A DNA stretch of 20,237 bases from Methanocellales archaeon (GTDB lineage Archaea > Halobacteriota > UBA148): the NCBI GenBank assembly GCA_013415795.1, contig JAAEEL010000002.1, positions 1 to 20,237 of the forward strand, read 5' to 3'. The notes under the pieces were generated by a model. The model ran no database searches. It was not told the origin of the DNA and was given only the letters and a program-made list of their open reading frames with translations. Position numbers and translations under genes: made by a program. Positions 13,846 to 20,237 of this stretch are shown piece by piece (within the stretch, counting starts at the first letter, position 1; each line of letters opens with the position of its first letter).

Positions 13846-14601
13846 ATGGCTACGAGGCGCAGACAAATTGCATTAATAACCGATGATTTTCTTGTTAATC
13901 GGTCCGTCTTGCCAGAGCTGAAAGCGCGGAAACTTAACTTCGTAACGCTATCACCAAAGGACCCGATACCCTTTAGCGTCAGAGCAGTTATCACAACAGA
14001 AGATGAGATCGATGAGATCGATTTTGACATTGATAAAATTATAATTGCCAAAAAACCATCTGCGACCGTAGATATGGCTCAGCTCTTGCTTGAGAGACAT
14101 AAATATGAGAAAATCATAATTGGCATCGACCCCGGCAAGTATTCAGGTATCGCTGTCATCGGAGATGGCATGGTTATATCAGTGCACCAAGCATCAGTCG
14201 GTAGGATCGAAAAGATAGTACGTGAAATTTTAAGTGAAAAATCCGCCCAGAATGTCGTTATCAGGATAGGTCACGGTGCTCGTCTTGCGGGTACACAGAT
14301 AATAAATACGCTTCTTAAGTTAGAAGTACCTTTGGAACTTGTAGATGAAAGTTTCACCACGCCCGACTTGGGAAAAGGTATTAGGAATCAGATTTCTGAC
14401 ATAGTGGCAGCAATCAACATCGCTAATCTTGATGGAGTTCCGATAGATAAAAAACAAATAGAACCTTCCAGAAAAGAGATACTGCTTGTACAAGACTGGA
14501 GCCGGGAGAGATCGAATGGAAGGTCAACTATTTCCCGTAGATTGGCTCGAAGGGTCGCCAAGGGTGAGCTAACCATAGACGAAGCAATATCATTAAACTA
14601 A
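13846..14601 (+). CDS. YqgF/RuvC-like RNase H-fold protein, archaeal, function unknown
   Basis: The 251-residue product has an N-terminal region (1-88) with no motif I know, followed by an RNase H-like core. The core begins IIIGIDPGKYSGIAVIGDG (first acidic residue D95) and continues with IRIGHGARLAGT. It then carries VDESFTT (E168), the counterpart of the DERLTT motif of YqgF, and SDIVAAINIA (D185), the counterpart of the final acidic residue of YqgF/RuvC. All three catalytic-type acids are present, so metal-dependent nuclease activity is plausible; proteins of this fold resolve junctions or process RNA. The C-terminus (200-251) is basic, with RRLARRVAKGELT. The start is supported by the TATA spacing. 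The gene ends one base from the stop of convergent pcm. Fold assignment is by motif, not by search. Confidence 0.65.
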   Translation: MATRRRQIALITDDFLVNRSVLPELKARKLNFVTLSPKDPIPFSVRAVITTEDEIDEIDFDIDKIIIAKKPSATVDMAQLLLERHKYEKIIIGIDPGKYSGIAVIGDGMVISVHQASVGRIEKIVREILSEKSAQNVVIRIGHGARLAGTQIINTLLKLEVPLELVDESFTTPDLGKGIRNQISDIVAAINIANLDGVPIDKKQIEPSRKEILLVQDWSRERSNGRSTISRRLARRVAKGELTIDEAISLN

Positions 14602-14602
14602 A

Positions 14603-15241
14603 TTATACTTTAAACCCGTATTTTCCAATTAGTGGAACAAATATAACTCCACCTTTCTCCTTTTTGATAATTCCGTTTATTTTCTCAACCAAATAGAGTT
14701 CTTGAAAATGTCTTCCAATGGGTATTACCATCTTTCCACCGGATTTTAGCTGATCTATTAAAGGAGGGGGGATATCTGGAGCCGCACATGCCACGCTGAT
14801 TCGGTCATAGGGCGCATGATCTGGGATGCCTAACGTACCATCTCCCAAAAGGACTGTAACGTTTGAATAGCCTGCTTTTCGGAGATTTTCACTTGCAGAA
14901 TTAACCAGCGATGAAAGACGATCCATAGTGTAAACATGCCCATCTTCCCCAACCAATTCGGCCATAATAGCAGCATGGTAGCCACAACCAGCACCTATTT
15001 CCAATACGATCATCCCATTCAACAGATCCAAAATGTCACACATCATTGCTACCATGTGCGGCGCTGAGATAGTTTGGTCCTCTCCTATTGGAAGTGGATG
15101 ATCAGCATATGCTTGTGCCCTATATGGGGGCTGGACGAACAAATGACGAGGGACTTTTTTAATAGCATCCAGCACCCGTTCGCTTATCCCATAAAGCCTA
15201 AGTCCTTCCACCAGTTTGATCCTTTCAGTTTCGAATTCCAT
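14603..15241 (-). CDS. pcm: Protein-L-isoaspartate O-methyltransferase
   Basis: Pcm methylates isoaspartyl residues with S-adenosylmethionine, starting repair of aged proteins in the cytosol. The 212-residue protein has the family N-terminus (VPRHLFV, then YADHPLPIGEDQTISAPHMVAMM), the SAM-binding motif I VLEIGAGCGYHAAIMA, an acidic YTMDR end of strand 2, LLGDGTLG, and YDRISVACAAPDIPPPLIDQLKSGG. The C-terminal part has KMVIPIGRHFQELYLVEK. Length and motif order match the enzyme from other archaea. The ATG at 15241 is 38 bp from the divergent DUF371 gene, so the two share a short promoter region. It is convergent with the YqgF-like gene. Confidence 0.95.
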   Translation of the reverse strand: MEFETERIKLVEGLRLYGISERVLDAIKKVPRHLFVQPPYRAQAYADHPLPIGEDQTISAPHMVAMMCDILDLLNGMIVLEIGAGCGYHAAIMAELVGEDGHVYTMDRLSSLVNSASENLRKAGYSNVTVLLGDGTLGIPDHAPYDRISVACAAPDIPPPLIDQLKSGGKMVIPIGRHFQELYLVEKINGIIKKEKGGVIFVPLIGKYGFKV

Positions 15242-15279
15242 CCATAATAAATAAGAACATAGAATACAAATAGTTAGTT

Positions 15280-15717
15280 GTGGCCATAGAGATTATTCAC
15301 GCTCGGGGTCATCCAAATATACTTGCAAGACATAAAACCACATTTGAGATAACTAAGGATGACGAGATCACTAAACGCGCAGACTGCATTATAGCCGTCT
15401 CAGCTGATAAGGGTGCAACGGATCTTTCACATAAATTCAAGCAATTGGCGAAACTGCCTGATACGCAGATAGTATTGGAGATCATTGTAGGAGAAATACT
15501 TGAGAGGATAATTGGACGTGGACATCCAAATTTGACTTTTTTCAACAAAAATGATCTAGTTGGAAGAATAGGCTCATACACATGCGACAGAACGCTGATG
15601 GTTCATGCAGATAAGGCAGCATTTCACCTTGATCGAGATCTTGCAAAAAATATGCGATCTAAAGATGTCGAGATAAAGTTCAAGTTAATCGCGGAGCCTA
15701 TGCAAAACGAATTCTAG
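15280..15717 (+). CDS. DUF371 family protein
   Basis: The 145-residue product matches the archaeal DUF371 family as I remember it: an N-terminal ARGHPNILARHKTTFEITKD, ADCIIAVSADKGATDLS, a central GRGHPNLTF repeat of the GHPN motif, and a DRTLMVHADKAAFHLDRDL segment. No biochemical role is established for the family that I know of. The start is GTG at 15280, giving the conserved IEIIHARGHPN. It is divergent from pcm by 38 bp, and its last 33 bp overlap the convergent membrane gene. Confidence 0.85.
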   Translation: MAIEIIHARGHPNILARHKTTFEITKDDEITKRADCIIAVSADKGATDLSHKFKQLAKLPDTQIVLEIIVGEILERIIGRGHPNLTFFNKNDLVGRIGSYTCDRTLMVHADKAAFHLDRDLAKNMRSKDVEIKFKLIAEPMQNEF

Positions 15718-16136
15718 GATTATCATGGAAGCAACCATGCAAACAGCTAACATGGAAACCAGCATTTCCCAGCTAGGGCCATCGTTGGTACCATATATGG
15801 CAGAAGCATAACGGAGGCTGCCAGCTATTGACACGATGACAAATGTCGATGAGATCCCAATAACTCCGCCACCAATTAACGACTTAAGCTGATCTGCACC
15901 CCTGCTATTAAAAAAAGCGGAACCCATAATGAATGAAATCGCTCCAATCATCAACACGAAGGATAAGTGAATTGGACTAATTCCAAATTCAAACATGTAT
16001 ATAATTCCAAATGCGATTCCGAGCATGGCCGTCGCCATTGCAACGGATACTGCCAGTGTAATGACAAAATAATTGTTCTGAATTTGCTTCAGCAGGTTCT
16101 CACCGAGGCGATTGGTCCTGATGTAGCTCCCTCCAT
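15685..16136 (-). pseudogene. Integral membrane protein gene with an apparent frameshift near its 5' end
   Basis: From the ATG at 16038 the frame encodes 117 residues with about four hydrophobic segments (MATAMLGIAFGIIYMFEFG, LSFVLMIGAISFIMGSAFF, LIGGGVIGISSTFVIVSIA, MLVSMLAVCMVASMIILEF). That ATG falls inside the first membrane helix: the same frame reads NLLKQIQNNYFVITLAVSVA just before it but has no ATG, GTG or TTG back to a TAA at 16153-16155. A TATA box TTTATAAA (16159-16166) sits 26 nt before an ATG at 16136 in a neighbouring frame, which reads MEGATSGPIASVR and then stops after 15 codons. A one-base shift near 16101-16105 would join the two. It may be a sequencing error, a mutation or a recoding event. 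I do not recognise the family. Confidence 0.55.
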
Positions 16137-16158
16137 TAGACCATATATGTTGTTATGG

Positions 16159-16166
16159 TTTATAAA
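16159..16166 (-). promoter_or_regulatory. TATA box upstream of the frameshifted membrane gene
   Basis: TTTATAAA on the minus strand is centred about 26 nt before the ATG at 16136, the spacing seen at other leaderless genes in this window. It supports 16136 as the original start. Confidence 0.5.
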
Positions 16167-16389
16167 TTAAGTTATTCTATCCTATCTCATCATATCAATA
16201 TAGATAAATAAATCTGTACCGTATAATCAATTATATATAGATTCTGTAGAGTGTTAGATTAATCGCCCATATTAAAGGGATAGAACTAGTAGTAGAAAGC
16301 GTTTTATTATTAAAACCGTCCTGATATATAAAACCATTCTTGTAGACGGCAACTTTTTGATTTATCTCCCATCATAACGCCGAATGCAT

Positions 16390-17067
16390 TTAATAGCAAG
16401 TAGTATCTACGTCTTTGATAATCGAAAGTCCAGCACTCGTGCCTATTCGTGTAGCACCGGCTTTGACAAGAGCGATGGCGTCCTCGTATGTGCGGATTCC
16501 TCCAGATGCCTTAATACCTTTTCCAAATATCTCTCGCATTAGTTTGACATCTTTGACCGTTGCTTTGCCAGAAAAACCGCCAGAAAAACCAGTAGAAGTT
16601 TTCACGAAGTCTGCACCTGCCTCTTTGGCAATATTACATGCATTCACTTTCTCATCATTTGTTAAAAGACCTGTCTCGATGATCACTTTGACGATAGAAT
16701 CTCCTGCAGATTTCACCACTTCGCTTATATCCTTTTTAACGATCTCATAATCACCAGATTTCAATGCACCTATGTTCATCACCATGTCCACCTCTTGCGC
16801 CCCGTTTTTGAGTGCGTTTTTCGTTTCGAACGTCTTTGTATCAGTTGTATTTGCCCCAAGCGGAAATCCTACGACGGTGCACACCTTGATGTTCGTTCCC
16901 TCCAACATTTTCGCAGCCAGGGAGACATGAATGGGGTTGACACAAACAGATGCGAAATTGTGCTCGGTGGCATCAGAGCAAATCCTCTTTATTTCATTAG
17001 GAGTGGCGTCTGGTTTTAGAAGAGTGTGGTCTATCATCCTTGCCAGCCGATCTCTCGTGATCTTCAT
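16390..17067 (-). CDS. deoC: Deoxyribose-phosphate aldolase
   Basis: DeoC splits 2-deoxyribose-5-phosphate into glyceraldehyde-3-phosphate and acetaldehyde (reversible), in nucleoside breakdown or synthesis. The 225-residue class I aldolase has DHTLLKPDAT at the N-terminus, VVGFPLGA, D94 in QEVDMVMNIG, the Schiff-base lysine K156 in FVKTSTGFS, and the proton-relay lysine K186 in GIKASGGIRT. The ATG at 17067 was chosen because GGTGATGAG lies directly upstream and the codon overlaps the aldolase stop (ATGA); an ATG at 17085 is in frame. It is the third gene of the dehydrogenase-aldolase-deoC operon. Confidence 0.94.
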   Translation of the reverse strand: MKITRDRLARMIDHTLLKPDATPNEIKRICSDATEHNFASVCVNPIHVSLAAKMLEGTNIKVCTVVGFPLGANTTDTKTFETKNALKNGAQEVDMVMNIGALKSGDYEIVKKDISEVVKSAGDSIVKVIIETGLLTNDEKVNACNIAKEAGADFVKTSTGFSGGFSGKATVKDVKLMREIFGKGIKASGGIRTYEDAIALVKAGATRIGTSAGLSIIKDVDTTCY

Positions 17068-17612
17068 CTCATCACCATTGAGCAAAGATATTTTACCTTA
17101 CAGCTGTGCTCGATCATAGATGTTATGATGTATGCTTCCTCCAGGTTTTTCCCTGTTGAGAAAGTGCCATGACCCCTTACTATAACTCCCTTGTAATCCC
17201 GAAGCACGGTGGATACTTCATTTGCAAGTTTTTTTGAACCAGTCTTACCCTCGACTATAGGTATATCACGGAGGTAGTACAAACCTTCACAGTCCATGGG
17301 CTTTATATTATCTTGACAAACCAATGACTCGACCACTGCATAGGTAGGATGTGCATGGATTACAGCAAGGTAGGACGTGCTCCGATATATCTGCTTGTGA
17401 ACCGTCGACTCCATTGAAGCTTCCGAATCAAAACTTTTTGATTCTTTAACATCTATCTCGACAACACTGCCAACTGAGATCTCATCTAGCATCGCACCTC
17501 TTTTAGTTATGAACATCTTGTTGCCGACCCTAATACTGATATTACCAAAGTGAAAGCCCACCAAGCCGCTCTCTACAAGCTTCTTTCCAAAATTTGCCAT
17601 TTCCTTTAACAT
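17064..17612 (-). CDS. Class II aldolase/adducin family protein (fuculose-1-phosphate aldolase-like)
   Basis: Members of this zinc-dependent family cleave sugar-1-phosphates such as fuculose-1-phosphate to dihydroxyacetone phosphate and an aldehyde, or epimerise ribulose-5-phosphate. The 182-residue product has the GNIS-R phosphate-binding motif (HFGNISIR, 21-28), a T-RGAMLDE loop, the catalytic glutamate E69 in SMESTVH, zinc histidines H86 and H88 in HAHP, and H148 in RGHGTF. Length is typical of small archaeal members. Its ATG directly follows the dehydrogenase stop (TAAATG) and its stop overlaps deoC by 4 nt, so all three are translated together. Substrate cannot be read from sequence; a lactaldehyde- or acetaldehyde-forming activity would fit its partners. 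Confidence 0.85.
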   Translation of the reverse strand: MLKEMANFGKKLVESGLVGFHFGNISIRVGNKMFITKRGAMLDEISVGSVVEIDVKESKSFDSEASMESTVHKQIYRSTSYLAVIHAHPTYAVVESLVCQDNIKPMDCEGLYYLRDIPIVEGKTGSKKLANEVSTVLRDYKGVIVRGHGTFSTGKNLEEAYIITSMIEHSCKVKYLCSMVMR

Positions 17613-18638
17613 TTATCTCTGTGGTTCAATAATTACCTTGATAGATTCCTTGGCATCTGATACAATCTTAAAACCCTTTCCTGTGTCTTTCAAGCCGAAT
17701 TTATGGGTTATCATGTCCTTAACATTGATCTTTCTAGAACTAATCAATTCAATAGCTGTTTGAATGTCTTTAGGGCTGGCACCATAGGATGTCATCAGTG
17801 TTATTTCATTGCGCCAAAGTTCGTTCATAGGAACAGGGACGTTAACTCCGGGCTCTGGTACTGCAAAAAACAATATAGTGCCACCCCTGTCAATGGATTT
17901 TATTGCCTGCAAAGCAGCTGGAAGTGCCCCAGTGCAAACTATAACAAGATCTGATGGTCTGCCGCCATTCAACTTGCGCACTTCAACGGGCACGTTTTCC
18001 TTGGCTTGTATGGTCTCGTCGGCTCCGAGTTTTTTTGCTAACCTAAGACGGTATTCATTTATATCCGTCGCAATGATTCGATCTGCTCCAAGTGCTTTAG
18101 CCAACTGTATATGCAGCAATCCAGAAATACCGCTGCCTATAACCAATACGCTCAGGCCAGATTTCATATTTGCCAGTCTCAATCCTCGCGCAACACAAGC
18201 CAATGGCTCGATAAAGGTTCCTTCGTCGAAGGAGATCTGCCCTGGAAGCAAAAACACACCCCCATCAACATTTATTTGCGGCACACGGATAAACTCTGCA
18301 AAACCACCAGGATCATAGTTCGTCTTGTGCAGAGTTTCACAAGCAGTATGATGATCATTGATGCAATAACGACATGTGTTGCAAGGAACATGATGAGATA
18401 CGAAAACCCTGTCACCTTTTTTGTATTTTTTTACTTTATTTCCCACCTCAATAATCTCTCCGGTAATCTCGTGACCAAGTACCAGAGGTGCTTTCCTAAT
18501 GCGGTACCATTCCATTACATCACTGCCGCATATGCCGCTGGCAATTACTTTTACCAATATCTCACGAGAACCTATTTGTGGGATCTCCATTTCCTCCAAG
18601 CGAACATCGTCGTTACTGTAATACATTGCGATTCGCAT
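17613..18638 (-). CDS. Zinc-dependent medium-chain alcohol/polyol dehydrogenase
   Basis: This 341-residue MDR enzyme oxidises or reduces an alcohol/aldehyde or polyol/ketose pair with NAD(P). Visible features: catalytic zinc ligands C37 (SGICGSD), H56-E57 (LGHEITG) and E144 (FIEPLACV); a structural zinc site C86, C89, C92, C100; and the nucleotide-binding GSGISG (168-173). Strand 2 ends in D (IIATDIN), favouring NAD over NADP. The overall pattern resembles sorbitol or threonine dehydrogenases. The start was set at the ATG at 18638 (MRIAMYYSNDD), where family similarity begins; the frame is open 51 codons upstream, but that stretch is non-conserved and overlaps a different remnant. It is the first gene of the operon with the class II aldolase and deoC. 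Confidence 0.9.
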   Translation of the reverse strand: MRIAMYYSNDDVRLEEMEIPQIGSREILVKVIASGICGSDVMEWYRIRKAPLVLGHEITGEIIEVGNKVKKYKKGDRVFVSHHVPCNTCRYCINDHHTACETLHKTNYDPGGFAEFIRVPQINVDGGVFLLPGQISFDEGTFIEPLACVARGLRLANMKSGLSVLVIGSGISGLLHIQLAKALGADRIIATDINEYRLRLAKKLGADETIQAKENVPVEVRKLNGGRPSDLVIVCTGALPAALQAIKSIDRGGTILFFAVPEPGVNVPVPMNELWRNEITLMTSYGASPKDIQTAIELISSRKINVKDMITHKFGLKDTGKGFKIVSDAKESIKVIIEPQR

Positions 18639-18731
18639 AAAAGGCTTTAATGGCTTCTGGGTTAAAGGATTTTTCGGAGTTTGACAAGATGGCTCATAAG
18701 ATCTAGTGAATAAAAAAAATAAGTTAGATAA

Positions 18732-18994
18732 ATCCAATTTGGAATCATCAAAAAGTCTGACAGCACAGGTAAGAATTGGATTGGTTGCCATACGATACGA
18801 CTCTCAAGAATGCATCCTCATTAATGTACTTGATAGGTCCTAACTACGATGCAGTAAATCGATGGAACCCAAACACACAAACACCCGAAGGCTGGATTTC
18901 ACTAATAGGTGGCGTTGACACGAACTTCGACCTCGTGGCTGGTGAGGGATACGAGATATCAGTTACAGGAAATACGATGTGTACGCCTGTTTGA
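18732..18994 (+). pseudogene. Decayed fragment of a secreted/surface protein domain, with a frameshift
   Basis: From about 18788 to 18994 the plus strand reads LPYDTTLKNASSLMYLIG, then NYDAVNRWNPNTQTPEGWI, LIGGVDTNFDLVAGEGYEISVT and NTMCTPV before a TGA. This pattern (NAS-L, DAV-RWN--TQT, NF-L--GEGY-I-V) is one I associate with repeated extracellular domains in large archaeal surface proteins. Just upstream, another frame (18732-18785) reads IKKSDSTGKNWIG, which would continue directly into LPYDTT if one base were restored near 18783-18788. No start codon, signal peptide or full-length domain is present. It looks like the C-terminal stub of a lost gene sitting between the dehydrogenase operon and htpX. 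Confidence 0.55.
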
Positions 18995-19008
18995 ATGCGT
19001 TTCTTGTG

Positions 19009-19149
19009 ATGAATATTTTATCTAAAAATTTATCTTTTTTTGAAAATTCCAATGGATTTCAGACATTTGCATATTTTTTAGGTATTATCGGGCTTGGAAT
19101 TACAATTTCTCTTAGTTGTTCATGGCTTATGGAAGATAAACTAAAATAA
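19009..19149 (+). CDS. Possible 46-residue single-span membrane peptide
   Basis: An ATG at 19009 opens 46 codons ending at TAA 19147-19149. The product has a polar N-terminus (MNILSKNLSFFENSNGFQ), one hydrophobic segment (TFAYFLGIIGLGITISLSCSW) and a charged tail MEDKLK, a normal layout for a small membrane peptide. The nearest upstream signal is only a GTG adjacent to the ATG, and no TATA box is obvious. It follows the decayed surface-protein fragment by 14 bp and converges on htpX, with stops 5 bp apart. It may be a real small protein, a remnant of the lost gene or chance. Confidence 0.35.
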   Translation: MNILSKNLSFFENSNGFQTFAYFLGIIGLGITISLSCSWLMEDKLK

Positions 19150-19154
19150 TAATT

Positions 19155-20060
19155 TTACATCGATCTTAATCTTCTTATCCTTTCATCCAATGGTGGATGT
19201 GTTGACCAAATTGAGTTACGTAAAGCCCTCTTATATGGATTTGCAATATAAAGCGGAGCAACTGTTTTAGAACCTTTTGGATCATCGGGCAAATCATTCT
19301 TTATTTTCTCCAAAGCCGCCGCAAGACCCTCGGGATTACGGGTAAGATATGCCCCATCTGCGTCAGCAAGGTATTCTCTTCTCCGCGAAATGGCAAGATA
19401 AGTAAGCCTCGAGAACAGCGGCGCTAAAACAATGAAGATAATAGCGACTATAATGAGGACTGTTCCATCGCCACCTTTTTTACTTCCTCGTCCACCGCCG
19501 CCCCATAATAGAGACCTAAATGCTATTTCGGCGAGAATAGCAATGGTTCCGACCACTGCTACAGTAACAGTCATCACAAGAATATCTCGATTCTTTATAT
19601 GGCTCATCTCATGACCAATAACGCCTTCAAGCTCATCAATTTTCAATTGACGAATAGCACCTGTAGTAGCACAGATAATAGATTCTTCTGGCTTCTTACC
19701 TGTAGCAAAGGCATTGATATCCTTTGAATCCTGAACATAAACCTTAGGCTGCGGCAAACCCGCAGCAATAGCCATCTCCTCAGCTTTATAAATTAGCATT
19801 TTCTCTTCACGAACTTGTGGATTTGCGGGTCTAGCACCAGCGGCAGAAATAACAGTCTGAACAGAAAAAGAATAAGTGATCATAATGTAAAATAATGCTA
19901 CGGGTAAAGCGATTGCCATGGTAAAATACGGGGGGGCGCCTAATGCTAAACCTATGGCAAATATTACACTAAAAAGAAGAATTACCATGAACATACAGAT
20001 AAGTACAGTATCTCGCTTGTTTTTTCGTATGTGGTCCTCTAACAGCATTTGTTTTTCCAT
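19155..20060 (-). CDS. htpX: HtpX-family membrane zinc metalloprotease
   Basis: HtpX is an integral membrane M48 protease that degrades misfolded membrane proteins, with its active site in the cytoplasm. The product of about 301 residues has two N-terminal membrane helices (about 19-42 and 45-66), the zinc motif HEMSH (H150, E151, H154 in GVIGHEMSHIKNRD), two further hydrophobic stretches flanking a glycine-rich loop, and the third zinc ligand region RRREYLADADGA. It ends STHPPLDERIRRLRSM, the typical C-terminal HPP motif. The ATG at 20060 was preferred over a GTG at 20072, which directly follows an in-frame stop; neither has a clear ribosome binding site. It lies 23 bp after lemA on the same strand, a common pairing. 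Confidence 0.94.
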   Translation of the reverse strand: MEKQMLLEDHIRKNKRDTVLICMFMVILLFSVIFAIGLALGAPPYFTMAIALPVALFYIMITYSFSVQTVISAAGARPANPQVREEKMLIYKAEEMAIAAGLPQPKVYVQDSKDINAFATGKKPEESIICATTGAIRQLKIDELEGVIGHEMSHIKNRDILVMTVTVAVVGTIAILAEIAFRSLLWGGGGRGSKKGGDGTVLIIVAIIFIVLAPLFSRLTYLAISRRREYLADADGAYLTRNPEGLAAALEKIKNDLPDDPKGSKTVAPLYIANPYKRALRNSIWSTHPPLDERIRRLRSM

Positions 20061-20083
20061 GGTATCAAACACTTAGAAAAAAT

Positions 20084-20237
20084 TTAGAATGCTACTTTCG
20101 GTACTTCTCTAGATGCTTCAGGGATTTGTAACATCTGCTTTTCTTTTTTGCCCATTCTTTTAGCAAATACTACTCCAGGGAACGTCTCTATAGTATTGTT
20201 AAATACTAATACTGAATCGTTGAAGTGTTGTCTTGAA
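20084..20237 (-). CDS. lemA: LemA family protein, C-terminal end (5' part outside window)
   Basis: The minus strand encodes the last 50 residues of an open frame entering from the right edge: RQHFNDSVLVFNNTIETFPG, VVFAKRMGKKEKQM and the ending EASREVPKVAF. This matches the LemA C-terminus, where a YND(S)V..YN..I..FPG helix is followed by an E..R..P.V.F tail. LemA proteins are membrane-anchored helical bundles of uncertain function, often encoded next to htpX, as here. The N-terminal membrane anchor is not in the window. Confidence 0.8.
   Translation of the reverse strand, partial: SRQHFNDSVLVFNNTIETFPGVVFAKRMGKKEKQMLQIPEASREVPKVAF

Noticed and set aside
17809..18318. 169-codon plus-strand open frame
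   Set aside because: It is antisense to the zinc dehydrogenase, which has all zinc and NAD motifs; the translation shows no domain features.
18639..18791. 51-codon N-terminal extension of the zinc dehydrogenase
   Set aside because: The stretch lacks family similarity, whereas MRIAMYYSNDD at 18638 matches a normal MDR N-terminus; the extension overlaps the antisense of the surface-domain remnant.

Overview
This window is archaeal and almost certainly euryarchaeal. It carries TFB, SRP19, FEN-1, an XPF-type nuclease, archaeal adenylate kinase (AdkA), cupin-type phosphoglucose isomerase, a presenilin-like membrane protease, DUF371 and an HTH-CBS regulator. TATA boxes lie about 26-28 nt before start codons, giving several apparently leaderless genes, and other genes have GGTGA-type ribosome binding sites. 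The gene mix fits a methanogen- or ANME-related lineage, but the sequence alone does not fix the genus. I saw no rRNA, tRNA, CRISPR array, insertion sequence or integrase.

Layout. 1-3.5 kb: an XPF-like nuclease running off the left edge, a doubtful small ORF, SRP19, an XRE-type regulator, a PHP-domain phosphoesterase and TFB. 3.5-5.0 kb: a small multi-drug export family membrane protein and cupin phosphoglucose isomerase. 5.1-8.15 kb: a tight minus-strand operon of two-RCK potassium channel, adenylate kinase and NAD synthetase. 8.3-9.8 kb: a phosphoserine phosphatase fused to a long coiled coil. 9.9-12.2 kb: an HTH-CBS regulator, a presenilin-like protease and a small membrane/coiled-coil protein. 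12.5-15.7 kb: FEN-1, a YqgF/RuvC-like protein, protein-isoaspartate methyltransferase and DUF371. 15.7-16.1 kb: a membrane protein whose 5' end looks frameshifted. 16.4-18.6 kb: a three-gene operon of zinc dehydrogenase, class II aldolase and DeoC. 18.7-19.15 kb: a decayed fragment of a secreted-protein domain and a 46-codon possible membrane peptide. 19.15-20.24 kb: HtpX and the C-terminus of LemA.

How the genes fit together. Most are housekeeping genes in single units or short operons: information processing (TFB, SRP19, FEN-1, XPF), protein quality control (Pcm, HtpX/LemA, presenilin-like protease) and central metabolism. The most suggestive groupings are the dehydrogenase/aldolase/DeoC operon, which joins two aldolases with an alcohol/polyol dehydrogenase, and the K+ channel/AdkA/NadE operon, which joins nucleotide-gated ion transport to nucleotide and NAD supply. 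No clear new defence or mobile system is visible. The points most worth checking are the frameshifted membrane gene, the degenerate secreted-domain fragment, the coiled-coil phosphatase and several inverted or direct repeats at promoters.
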